From Rhabdornis inornatus (lineage: Eukaryota; Chordata; Aves; Passeriformes; Rhabdornithidae), in NCBI GenBank assembly GCA_013397075.1, contig VWZS01000496.1:868001-932000 (forward strand): 64,000 nucleotides of DNA. Reading direction: 5' to 3'. Position 1 is the first letter of the stretch; each line of letters starts with the position of its first letter. A program made the position numbers and the translations under genes. The notes below the pieces were generated by a model that saw only the letters and a list, made by a program, of their open reading frames with translations, did not search any database and was not told the origin of the DNA. This document shows, piece by piece, positions 12,979 to 24,986 of the stretch.

Positions 12979-15887
12979 CAGACTTTAGCTTGTGGCAGCC
13001 CTGGGTAGTAGCATCTGACTCCCAATTCCTGCCCAGGGATGAGCTGGACTTCTGACACTCCAGCTTTTTCACAGAGCAGGGCAGCAGCCACAAATGCAGC
13101 ACAGAGGGTACAAGGAATACAGCTCCCTGTGACACTGGGCCATGTGGCATCCAACAGTAGTAGTATCAGGAGACAACTGGGCTTGGATTGCTGACTTTTC
13201 CCCACTGCTCCTGCTAGCTAGGCTTTCTCACTGATGCTACCACACTCTTCCCACATGTTTCTATTCAAACCTTATCTTCTCTGAAAATAAGGGGGGAAAA
13301 AAAAGAGTTGCTACTGACACTGGTTTACTATGCAATGTAGAAACAGTTCAGAGGCGTTACTTCACCAGCTACAGAAATAGGGGTTGCAGAAGTGCTCATT
13401 TAAAAGAATTTAACAATTCTGCAGCATTCTGGAGAAATGTGTCATGAGTGCAAAACGCCTTCTGCTGCCAGTGTTTTCATGCTGAAGATGTAAGAGCCTG
13501 GCTTGATTTCCATGAGAGCAGGATCAGCCCCATTGGCAGGCAGTCACAACCTCTCAAATTCACACCATTCTGGAGGTTAGATTTCTAACACAGCACCCAC
13601 ACTGAAGTCTGGCTGTAAAAGGTAATGCCAAGTGTAATTGGCATCATCCACTAACTACTACTGACAGTGTGCTTTAGTGCAGTATTTAAGGTTTCTGCCG
13701 ATCTGTAAGAAATGAGGGCATAAATGGTTCTCTTGACTCTTCCCACCAAGGAAAATATCAAGGTAGAGAGCTTTACACCTTCTTCTCCCCTTTATTATTA
13801 CTGGTTTTTAAATGAACAGAAAAGTTCCTTCTTTTGGCTTAAACAACATGTCTTTATAGTCTACCAACCTTATTTTTACTGAGGATATCACTCAATAAAA
13901 CGAATACTGATGATGTTTAAACAGGACACTCTTCCCCATAAAAACCACAGGTTATGTCTGGCTTGCAATGACAAGGGTAATTGAAGCTGATTTAAAGCAT
14001 ATAAACACATGACAGGATTCTTCTGCTGCTCTGCACCACAAATCAGTGTTACAACCCCCCTGGGAGATACTAATTGAATCGTGCTAGTCAGCAGGGCATA
14101 AGCTGGCTCTGATGAAGACAATATGAATTTGTGTGTCCTTCCAAGAAAAGCAACAGAAGCAGACCTGGGTCTCTCTACTGAACAACTAGAAACAGCTAAA
14201 CAGCATTTAATACAATTATTTAGTTACACAAAAGGTTAGGGAACATCTCTGATTTTATTTTTATATGATATATTATTGTATCAGGAACTTAATTTTTTAA
14301 AGCTTTACCACATCTTCATCACACATGGTATTTGCAGCATGAATAATTTCACAGCGCTGCAATTTAACCCACCTGAATTTTCAGGCAATTAAAAATAAAT
14401 ATTTTAGTCACAGGGAAAATTATTCCACATTTCCACAGAGACAAACTATATCATCAAGCTCCAAACTAATCAGCTGAAGGACTGACTAAATACAGCAGGA
14501 ATTGGTATTTCCAATGGCCTGAAACACGAGGTAGGGAGTTTCTAAGCACAGTAACACATTACAGTTAACACACTGTTAAATACATTTCTAAGCTCTAGTG
14601 GTGTGACTGAGGACACAAGCATGTTTAGCCATAGAGACGGAATCAAACAGTTTTTGATTTTTCTTAAATGAAGTACCACCTCACTTTACAGAAGGCACTA
14701 GTGCTTAGAATAAACGTACCACAAATTAGCTCTGCTCATCTCTAGAAGAGCTGTAATAGTGCCAGGCTGCAAGGCAATAGCATGTGCAGCCTGCAGTTAA
14801 CTCATGAGATACAATTGAAGTAATTTTCCTTACCATTAAAAGAAAAAATAAAAAAGAATTTAGGATTTTTTTCTTATCTTTACTCTTCACATTTGTTTTA
14901 AGTATCCAAAAGGAAAAACTGCCTATTAAACAGAGCAAAACTTAGAATTCAATATAATAAAGGCTTGTCCATCTCAAAGTCTCCCCTCTATCACAGCTTT
15001 TACTATTATTTGTGAAATTGCTTTATTTAATTGAGATTCTGTCACAAGCCACAGATGTTCTGGAATTTGAAGTCCTGCTCCTGCATCAGCACAGGAGGAT
15101 TTCTGAGCTCAGCAGCTCCATGGGCAGGGCAGGCTGGGCTGGCAGCCAGCCACAGTGACATGGACATGCAGGTTTGGGACTGCAGAGTCACCTGCATGAG
15201 ACACCAGCACACAGAGCATCTGAAATGTGCTGCACCAGTGCCTCACTGGGCTTTGAAACCCTTTGAAAGTGGGGTTGCTTTTCTTGTACTCTTAAAAGCT
15301 AAAATTTAGCAAGAAAAACTATGGCAGGGTTTCCATTTGCTCCTAACTGCTAAAATGCTGTGTTTTCTGAAGGTTTAGTGTACTTCAAGCTTCTTTGTGA
15401 AGTCTTCAATAGATGTTTGTGCCATTTCTACACAAGAGGATTAAGATGCAGGTCAAAATGACATCAGTCCTTTGTATTGCTGAGTTTGAGACTCCTGTGG
15501 GAGATGCTCCCACTGAGCTACACTTTAGTAGTAGCAGCCTGCTGAGGCCTCAGCCACTGGCATTGGAATCCTTTGTAACTTCAGGCCAACAAATGACAAA
15601 ACAGCAGACAACAGAGAAAAAAAGCAACACTTGGGGCAAAACATCTTACAAAGAAGACAGTGGCAGCTTCTAAAGTACTTTGAAAACCTCACATGTAAGA
15701 TAACATAAAAAAGAAAAACACATTTGGAAAAAAGGGAGGCACTCAAAATTACAGACTTTTTTCTTTTTAATTCTGCAATGTTTTAAGGAGTGAGTAACAG
15801 AAAATCCTGTCTCTAGGCTATAGGTTTGAATGCCTGGCATTCAGGGCATTCTGGCATCAGAAACACAACTTCACATAGAAAACCTAC

Positions 15888-16071
15888 CTGCAGACAGCAC
15901 ACACAAAACAGTCTGGGTGATAGGTTTTGCCCAGAGCTGAGACCACTTCTCCCTCAATGAATTCATCACAACTGAAGCATCGTGTGCCATAGAGTCTCTG
16001 GTAGTCCAAAGTACAGATGTAGTCTCCCTGTCTCACAAAAAATCCTCCTTGAGCCAGGTCACATCCACAAG
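15888..16071 (-). CDS. ABLIM2: ABLIM2 coding exon: second half of LIM1 and first half of LIM2
   Basis: This 184-nt exon completes LIM1 and opens LIM2. The acceptor is CTCTTTCTGCAG and the donor is G followed by GTAGGTTTTC. It begins with the last two bases of a split alanine codon, then reads CGCDLAQGGFFVRQGDYICT. LIM1 is closed by Cys53, Cys71 and Asp74. The spacer LYGTR, common to ABLIM proteins, leads to LIM2 with Cys83, Cys86, His103, Cys106, Cys109 and Cys112 (numbering assumes three residues from exon 1). The block EVVSALGKTYHPDCFVCAVC is nearly invariant in the family. The exon ends with AG of a split arginine codon (phase 2). No stop or ligand loss is seen. The open frame continues upstream into the intron only by chance. 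Confidence 0.96.
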
Positions 16072-19000
16072 CTGCAGAAAGAGAAAAGGCAGACTCAGAA
16101 GGCAAGAAACAAATGCTCGAAGATTAGGCTGATTTTTCACCTGTGATCTGAATGCTTCCTAGTGGAGTATTTAAGCACTTCAATGCATGGGCTTATGATC
16201 ACAGAACAGATGTGCATCTGAAAGACACTACTCTTACAGTAAATTACATCAGTTGTATTTTGGACCAATAACCTGGATTTATTTAATGTAAAAATGTCGA
16301 CCTCAGTGCAGCAGCTGTGAGTACAAAGTTAAAGTCTGTAGGAGTTGAATTCAGGGTTGAATTACCATATACAACATCTAACATATTTAACAGGTTAAAA
16401 TAAACGCATAATGGATATATAAACCTTTAAAATCGAAATCACCAGTGTTACAAAGAAATATCTCTGACAGATTACAAGTGTTTGATATTCCTCCTGGACA
16501 CAAAAGGTGTTGAAGTACTGCTGTCTCTAAACACAGGGGCTGATACTCATGGCAGCTGCTGCAAGTTTTCACAAGTTAAATCAGCCTACATCAGCTCTCA
16601 TGTGTACCTGATGAACATCACTCACCACATATGAACTGGAGGCATCTCCAGATTCATCTGCTCCTGGAAAAAGTAAAGTTTTGGTCCTAAATGTCAATTT
16701 CTACTTTTTAAACTAAACCTGTAGGAAAGGGTTAAAGTCAATTAACCAAAGGCTTGTGAGACTTTTCAGGGGTATTCTTCATTGCACCAGGGATGGAGCT
16801 AGGCTGGAATTTTGAGAACATATAGGCTGGGAAAGGAGAGATACAATGGTCTGGTGAACTCATACAGAAATATAGAACATGACCATCATCCACATTGACC
16901 AGGATCTTTGAAAACAGATTTGACTTGATTTAAAAGAGAACTGGACTTCAAAGTGGTGATTCTGCTGCTGTGTTCACTACTCTACTGCAGATCACAGCAC
17001 CACACTTGTTACTACATGCTTCTGCTCCTGGGGATGTTCATGTAGGAACGTGTTCCCATCAGCAAATACCGTTTACAGTCAAACTGCTGAACCACAGCAG
17101 TGTCACTACTCACATACAGCCCACAGAAAAGGAGTGGGAATGTTGCTTATTAAATTTGGGTTGCATGTACAAAACACTGCAGAGTTGCTCGGTGCCTTGG
17201 TTCCAAAATAGCAGAAGCATCCACGCTTCTAAAATTCAAGATTGAGATTTACACTTAGGTACCTGAGAGTCCACAGGCACTTTGGTTTCTAAACATAATG
17301 TGTGGCAACTCTCACCCAAGCCTGTTTGCAGTGTCAGAATCAGTCATCTTGCACCTGAACTACAAGAAAAGAGTCCAACAGAGGTGTCCAAGGCACAAAG
17401 TAACACACACAACTCAGAAACCCCAAGAAAGCAGAGGATCCAGATCATTCATTCAAAATTACATCCAATCACCCTCCCTTCTTTATAGTCTTTGTTAACT
17501 GTAGCACAGGAGGCCTGGGCTCAAGGCCCTCTTTGAACCCTCTGTGGGCTCATCCCTGTGTGGGATTTCAGTTCTCAGCATTCTCCCTGGAGATGGCCCT
17601 GACTGCTGAGTCAGAAAACAACAATCATGCTGAACTGTACTAGTTCACGTTCTAGAACTGAAGAACTATGGGTTCTAATCTTTCCTATAATTCAAAGTAA
17701 TTCCCATTATATTGCATGTGTGACAGACAACATGGATTAGATTATTTACATTTCAATACATTGTTCATGTTCTCTATCTCACAGGCTTAACACATTTGCT
17801 TTAACATTTCTCTTTCTCACCCGTGCTCTCGTTTCTACAAAGGACAGGCTTTTTGAACAGACTTTCCAAAAATCTGGCACAACTTGCTGGATATCATGAG
17901 TTTCTTTCAGCCTATATATTTCAGCTACCTACTGGTGTCACAGAAGCAGAGCTTAAGTTTGGATTTAAGATGATGCTGAGCAGCATGCTGAGCTGATGCT
18001 GATGCCCTAAAGCAGTTCTAAATTGTATCATACAATGTTTGAACTTGCAAAGTGGATCATAAGAGAAAAAAGTTAAAAGGACATATCTGCATTTCTGAGA
18101 ATAGGAGGGAGGGGTTATGTCCCTACATACATTTCTTTTTGCACAAGCAAATCTGTATTTATTGTACAAATAGAAGCCCAGCAGGCTCTGTCTCACTGCA
18201 GCTGAGAGCTCTGGTGCAAGGTTTGGGGCACGAGAGGTCAGCAACACTCCTGCCACTGGCATTTGGTGGCACTTTGTCTCACCCTGAGGGTATTGGCCTC
18301 TCTCTGTTCCATCACTAATGTTACAACTACTCCAAAGCTGTGTACAACTCCAAAGCAGTCTGCACTAGTGCACTTAATCCTGGCTTCTCAAGAAACCCTG
18401 CAGTGAAACTGCTCGCCCAAAGAGAGACAGAAAAACTAGCTATTGGGACTTCAAAATAAAAGTGAGCTCAGCATCCTCTCACTAGGCCCCTTCCTGCATC
18501 ACCATCACTTCAGATGCCAGGAGTGGCTGAATAAACATCACTGCACCCCCAGCTCTGCTCCACAGGCTGTAACTTCAGTCACAAACCCTTGCCTGCTCCT
18601 TCACTCTCTGAACCATCTGATCCAATTTAATCTGACACCCAGCTAACCAGAGAAGAACACAGGGATTCCAGTTAAATACTGGCTTGGATATTAAAATAGC
18701 CATGGTTTAAAGCTGAGAGGAGCAGCTCTGAAAATTCAGAGACCCACTGGGCTCCTCTCAGGTGAGATGCTGTGCCCCTTGCTGGCTGCTTTCGTGGACA
18801 GAGACACTGCCCATCTGAGATGATCCTGCAGAGACAAGAAACCAGGAAAGCAAAGCTGGAGGAAGTACAGAGAATGTCTGAAGGCAGCTACCAGATCTTA
18901 CTCTACTAGGACAGGAAATCAGCATTATGTCACATCCACTCCTACCTAGCATTTGTCTTCCAAAAGGAGTATGAAGGGTTATTTATAACCTAGAAACAGT

Positions 19001-19469
19001 TTTCAACAGTTTCTGGAGTTCACCTTGGTGATAAAAGCACTGAAAACACAGCAACTATATAAATGAAGAGACAAACACAGAGTAATTAATCTTCTTGTCT
19101 TGGTATTACCCTGCATAAAAGGCAACACCTTTTCCTGAGCAGTTATAAGCTTTAGGAGGAATTTTTAAGTAGTGAATAAATAAGTATTTGTCTCTTCTTC
19201 TTATGGTATTTAGTAGCAAGCCAGTACTTGGATGTGCTACGAGACTTGAGGGGGACAATATCCACACCATTTTTAGGGAGGGAGGGTATCTCAGAGTGAG
19301 GTCTCTTACAGCTGGATAATTCCACTTTTCAAAATGGTTTTCAGTTACCTGACACCAAAATACTTCATTATAGATGTGAAGGGCTCCTCTACTGGCTTAG
19401 CAACAGACTACTTTTTGCCCTAGCGAGGTGCCTGTAACAGCACCTGAAGCACTGGAATTTATGCAGTGT

Positions 19470-19722
19470 GTAATGCTAATGGTTTTAAACTAAAGGAGGT
19501 GCAATTTAGACAGGATATATGGAAGAATTTTTACAGTGAGGCTGGTAAGACACTGGAAAGGTTGTCCAGAGAGGTGGTAGATGGTCCATTTCTGGAAACA
19601 TTTAAGGTCAGGTTGGACAGGGCCCTAAACAACCTGATTTAGTTGAAGATGTTGCTGCTTATTCCAGGGGGGTTTGGACTAGATGACCTTTAAATGTCTA
19701 TTCCATTATTCTATGATTTTAT
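19470..19722 (+). mobile_element. CR1 LINE 3' end, forward
   Basis: A forward CR1 tail of about 250 bp. It has 'GGTTTTAAACTAAAGGAGGT', 'GACACTGGAAAGGTTGTCCA', 'GGTCAGGTTGGACAGGGCCC' and 'GGTTTGGACTAGATGACCTT', ending 'TTCCATTATTCTATGATTTT'. The copy is 5'-truncated, as most CR1 insertions are. Confidence 0.9.
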
Positions 19723-22700
19723 AAAAATAAATAGCAGTAAATCAATTAATTAATGCACTTTAAGCATGTTGCTATTCCACTACTGTATGCCATCAGTATT
19801 CCATTTGCAGTGTACAAATATAAAACACATATATTTTCTGTGCTGGCAAATGAGCCTACTGGAGGTTGATAAATTTTTTGGCTGCCTGCTGGGCCTAAAA
19901 ACCAGCTGTGTCCTGAGCTGCTTGAGGGATGCTACACTCACTGTGCTGCTGCACATTACAGCAGCATGCACTGCAGGTCTTGTCATCCCAACAGTGCTGT
20001 TCTGCTGTCAACGTGCCAGACAATCAAGGGGTTTGCTTACATGCAACTGCACATATCAAGCCTGTATTTTTCCCTCCAATTTTCTGCCTGATGTAAGTTA
20101 AATAAATTTTTTCTTGCTTAGCACTGTGGTTCTATGTCCATTTCTGGTATTTTTCTCCATCCATGAGATGGATGCCACTGGCTGACTACAATCCTAAGAA
20201 TGACACGTGGCACACTGCTGATATTATTCTCTTTCAGCAGCTATATTGTATGTCTTCATACACCATTGATGAAGTCTGGGATTCCTTTCTCCAAAAGCCC
20301 ATAATTATATGTGGAACATTTTTCCTGGCCACTCTGCCTGTGAGAAGAAACCACAACCACCTGGCAAACTTCCACCATTAAAGCTTTGACTTAAGTTCAA
20401 ACTGCAATTAATCTGAAGCAGTCCAAGCTCATTTGCAGCAGATGGCTGTGACTGTGATACTCCTTCTTGCACGGTCTGGGAAGCCCAGATAAGCTTTTCA
20501 TAAAGCTTTTGGGGAAGTCTTTCCCAGCTCCAAGTTTGCTGGCCATACAAGTATTGGCATGGGAATATCATCTCTCAGTTAATTCACACCTAAACCTTCA
20601 GTCTATAGGTGAGCAGCAGTGAGACAGAAGGAACCTTGCAATGGGGATATAAACCACACAGTTCAATCACCTTCTATGCACGAGTGATCATATCAAGTGT
20701 CTTTCCAAACACATCTGTGAAATCAAGAATACTCAAGCCTGTCAGTCATTGGCAGTGTATTAGCAATAACATCTAAAACACCATCTATAATCTCAAGGAC
20801 TTGAATGACACCTCGTTTTGCTACTGTCCAGGGCAAACAAAAGCAGCATGCAGCCCCAGAAAAGTCTTGGACAGCCCTGCTGGCCTATTCTCCAGCTTCC
20901 AGCCAGGAAATGCAGGAAGGCAGACAGGTCTGATGGAAGAAAACCAGCAACTTTTGGGAGCAGAAAAGATACAGAGAACTGTGGAGATATATCATATCCT
21001 GCAACAGTTCACCATGCATATTTAGCACTGATAAAGATATAAAGGATACAGAGTACAGTGCACCCACACAAGCTCCCAGGCTACACTGGCCATGATGCCC
21101 ATAAATAAATTTGTGGAGTAGACACTCCAGTGCAGGAAACCCTTTGAGATTCAGAATGCTCTTATGAGATTAACAAAACAGAGGTACCCATTAAAATGAA
21201 GGAGACTTTGAGAAGTTTCCTGTATACCATGTACCTTGACTCCTATAATAAATGAGAACTTCACATCAAATACTTTTTTGTTAGAAAGTTTATTTCCATT
21301 TTCCTTCTGGAGAGCATAGTTACCCGATCGCTTAGAGACAGTTACTGCCCTATAAAAGCTCTCCCATAGTCTTAGAGGTGAGCAAGGTCCTCACAGCATT
21401 AGGTATGGGGCTCTTTCAAACTACCAAAATAATCCCCAGGAAAACATGTCTCATTTATACTAATTTCTTGTTTTAAGGATTCAATCTGGTTATTTAAAAC
21501 TTACAAGTATGCTAAAGAGATTCAATAAACAGAGTACTGTGCTTTAACCCATTTTCAACCTAATAGCATCTTAAGTGTTTATGATAAAATACTGCTGTGA
21601 TTTGACAGACTAATTAAAACAGGTTTGTAAAAACAATAAAATAAAATAAAACCCACAACCCCAAAAAACCGCAACATACAAAGCAACAAGACCAAATATT
21701 TTCAGGTTTTTTTAACAGTGCTTTGGGTGCCAGTTCCAGGTTTGCAAATTAAGTCCCTGCTCTATTCACAGATATGGCAGATGGTCTTGTGTTAATGAGT
21801 TGCAGAAAGTGGGAGGTGGAATAACACCACTGTGGCAGTGATGAATTTTATGCAACAACTCTCTCTGGGTCTCGATGCAGGCATCACATCACCTTATTGC
21901 ACTGAAATGCCCAGTAGCTGCTCCAGAGTGCTGCTGTATTCCTGCTGTGTCCTCAAGGGAAAGAGCACCACATAGTCTGGAAGTCCCCTGCATAAAGGCA
22001 TCCTTGCACTGACTTTTTTGGCAAGAGGAAAACCTTATCCAAAAAGAGAACTTGAGTAATTAAAAAAACTTACAGGCTTCTGTTAATAATAATAATTCTG
22101 TGACATTATCTAATGTGTGCTGAAACTATGTATGTTCAAAACTTCTTTATATGAATAGTATCTTTACTGCCTGCAAAGCTTACATAGATTTTAAAATCCT
22201 ATCCCCTAATGAGCACTTAGTTTGCTACTATAACTTCTCATTCTGTGGATTAGAAGGATGCAAATAAGGAGTAAAGAAATTGGAGCACAGAAGCAGCAGA
22301 GGTTTGGCTTCCTTTGGTGGGTAGTTAGCTATCTTCTATTGAATGTTTTTAAGATATTCCTTTACCAGTGCTCGTAACTATGATTCCTCCCTGTTAATTT
22401 CACCATGCTTTACTAATATTATGTATTTATTAAATTTGTGAAAGATACTCTTTAAAAAAGATTAATCAGACTCTGGCTGAAATATATATGCCATGTTGCT
22501 AGAGTGCTGGTGTGGTGGGTGTGTGGCCACGACATGAGGGGCTGCAGAAAGTTCTTAATGAATGTGAAGAAAGGTTGCAACAAGAAAATAATTATAAGAA
22601 AAGGAAAATTATCCATTACTTTGTGATATTTCAAGTTAACTAACTGACCAAAATTTGTTCATGCTTTAATTATTGAGTTGCTTTTAGCAAATCAGTGAAT

Positions 22701-24617
22701 AAAATTTTTGAAGTTCAGGTTTTAAAACTACAACATAGAACCATTTGCCGCTAAATTAAATGACTTGCACCAGCAAAAGTGATCATTATTATCATCATTT
22801 CAGTGAAATAAAAATTACAAGCTAACATGACATTGGTAAGGCAGCCCTAAACCTACCACACTCTGCAACCTTGGTGAGCATTCCATTGGAAACAGTTTTT
22901 CCTGTTAGACTGAGTCAATACGACCTGGGATTGCAAACTCCTGAAGGACTCAGGAAGTGCTGGACACATTGCTGAGAGTGCCTGAAGAATCAGAGTCCCT
23001 ACACTAATCCCCAGTGCCCATGACACCATAAATACCAGAAATTGCTGCTGCCTGGCAACAATCTGGGACTCGGAAATCTTACAAATGAGCTTCCCGTAAA
23101 TGACTCCCATTTTGAAACGTGAAACCCCGTAGCTGTGTTCAAATATGAGTTCCTCAGATCACTCAGTGTAGCTTTGTGCTATTTATATCCTAGCACACGC
23201 ATTTGATCTAACAAAGAAGTAACTCCTATCGCCAAGTTACTCAATTTTTTTGATATTTTCACTGAATATTTTGTCTTAGCCCTTCCCATTAATAAGACTT
23301 CCTGATAAATGATAAATCTGAGTTCTGTTGCATATTCTACTGAAAAAATGGTATAGAAGTGATATATCCAGAGCTGGGCTTTTTCCCAATTCCCAGGAGA
23401 CTGCAGGGTCATAGAAACACTAATCCCCAAAAACACATACTCCATTCTAAGATGAAGATGTGATAAATTCTAGCAGATTAATTTAAAAAACATGAAAATT
23501 AATTGGGGGGAAAGTTAATTGCAACTGCTAGCTGTGCCAGCAGGGAAGACTGCATATGCTGCACCCATACCAAGACAGCAATCAGGAGAATTTTGATTAG
23601 GGGCAAACCAAGATAATAAGAGATAAAATGAAGCAGGTATAGCACATGGGTCATGTTTTACCTCTATGCCTCTGACTGGAAGTTTATTTCCTTTCATCAA
23701 GACAAACCAGGAAAGGAGACAGATGTGAGTTACAGTTCTCACACATGTACAAAGAACACTCTTTAGCAAGATGGTATGGATTTTCCCAATTAAACTGGAC
23801 ACTGCCACTTTGGAAATGTCAGGATACTATCAAAACACAAAAAATTAAATACTTGCCAAATACTAACAAAACAGGATAATTTCTATCCTTATCAAAGATC
23901 TAAGAGGGTACCCAAGATAATACAGTTACAGCACCTACATCTCTCCTATCTACAATTCTATGTTAACCTGCCTCTACTGGGTCTACTAAATCATACTGTT
24001 GTAAACAAGCTCCAAGTTAATATTGTCTAACACCATCCACTCCATTAACTGCAGTCCTGACCTGACAGACACCCTTAGAATAGTTTATATGCAACACAAT
24101 TTTTTTTTAATTTGACAATCTAAGTCATTAATATTTTATCACTTCAGTAATTTTCCTTGCTGATTTTATTACAGTGGAAACAAAAAAAGAATTAGCAAAC
24201 ATGAGAATCAAAGCACGTGAAGTCTAATGAAACTTTGCCTTACTATATCAAACACATTCATTAGAACAGTACTTTTATAAAACCTGACTAAAATGGGATA
24301 TATTTTAAACTTAAAATTAAGTAAAAATTTGAAGTGAGGTTAGATGGGATGTTCCCTACAGCATTTTATTAGCAAGATTAGATGTGCAGCTAAACAGGAA
24401 ATAACACATACAAACAGATAATGGTATAAACCTTATTTATAATGCTTATTTACCTCCCTAGGTCCTATTAAACTTTGATACTAAGCAAAACTAGCAGATG
24501 CTCCCAGTACTGCTGTAAAATCTTTTAATCTGGCTGTGTCTCTTAGTCTTGAATAACAAATGAGTTGTTCACCTTTTAAAAACTTTGAATTGTTTAGAAT
24601 CATTATCTGGGGAATGT

Positions 24618-24661
24618 AAGAAGAACTGGATGGGAATGAAAGAAGAACTGCATGGGAATTA
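24618..24661. repeat. 22-bp tandem duplication
   Basis: Two adjacent copies of a 22-bp unit beginning AAGAAGAACTG. They differ at two positions (GGATG against GCATG, and a terminal G/T). Confidence 0.8.
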
Positions 24662-24756
24662 GTGGCTTTACACTCACCTTTCTTGGTTACGTAATTTAAT
24701 TTTAATACAAAAGGCACCTATATAGTTGCTGTTACCATTCTGAAACTCACAGTCCC

Positions 24757-24926
24757 CATAAGAAAGGTTGCCCAGAGAAGCTGTAGCTGCCCCACCCCTG
24801 GAAGTGTCCAAGGCTGGATGGGGCTTTGAGCAACCTGGTTCAGTTGAAGGTGTCTTTCCTCGTGGCAGGGGGGTTGGAACAAGGTGATTTGTAAGGTCCT
24901 TTCCAACCCAAACCATTCTATGAATA
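24757..24926 (+). mobile_element. CR1 LINE 3' end, forward
   Basis: A forward CR1 tail with 'GGTTGCCCAGAGAAGCTGTA', 'GATGGGGCTTTGAGCAACCT', 'GTGGCAGGGGGGTTGGAACA' and 'TCCTTTCCAACCCAAACCAT' before 'TCTATGAAT'. It is fairly well preserved, so it is probably younger than the other copies. Confidence 0.92.
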
Positions 24927-24971
24927 ATCAGACAGCAGTATGGCAATACACAAAACTACCTTTCTACTCTT

Positions 24972-24986
24972 AAAAAAAAAAAAAAA
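24972..24986 (+). repeat. Poly-A run
   Basis: Fifteen A followed by GAAAAAGG, about 45 bp downstream of a CR1 end. CR1 elements do not normally carry A tails, so it is probably independent of that insertion. Confidence 0.75.

Larger units (their letters stand above)
5957..15887 (-). other. ABLIM2 intron between the LIM1/LIM2 exon and the LIM2/linker exon
   Basis: This complete 9.9-kb intron contains a short reverse CR1 end (about 7.69-7.76 kb), an N-filled poly-T tract (9.74-9.78 kb), two tail-to-tail CR1 copies (10.23-11.29 kb) and a T run followed by a candidate retrocopy (12.96-13.2 kb). The remaining parts (5957-7680, 7770-9740, 9780-10220, 11300-12950 and 13220-15887) are AT-rich with nothing I can name. 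Confidence 0.85.
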
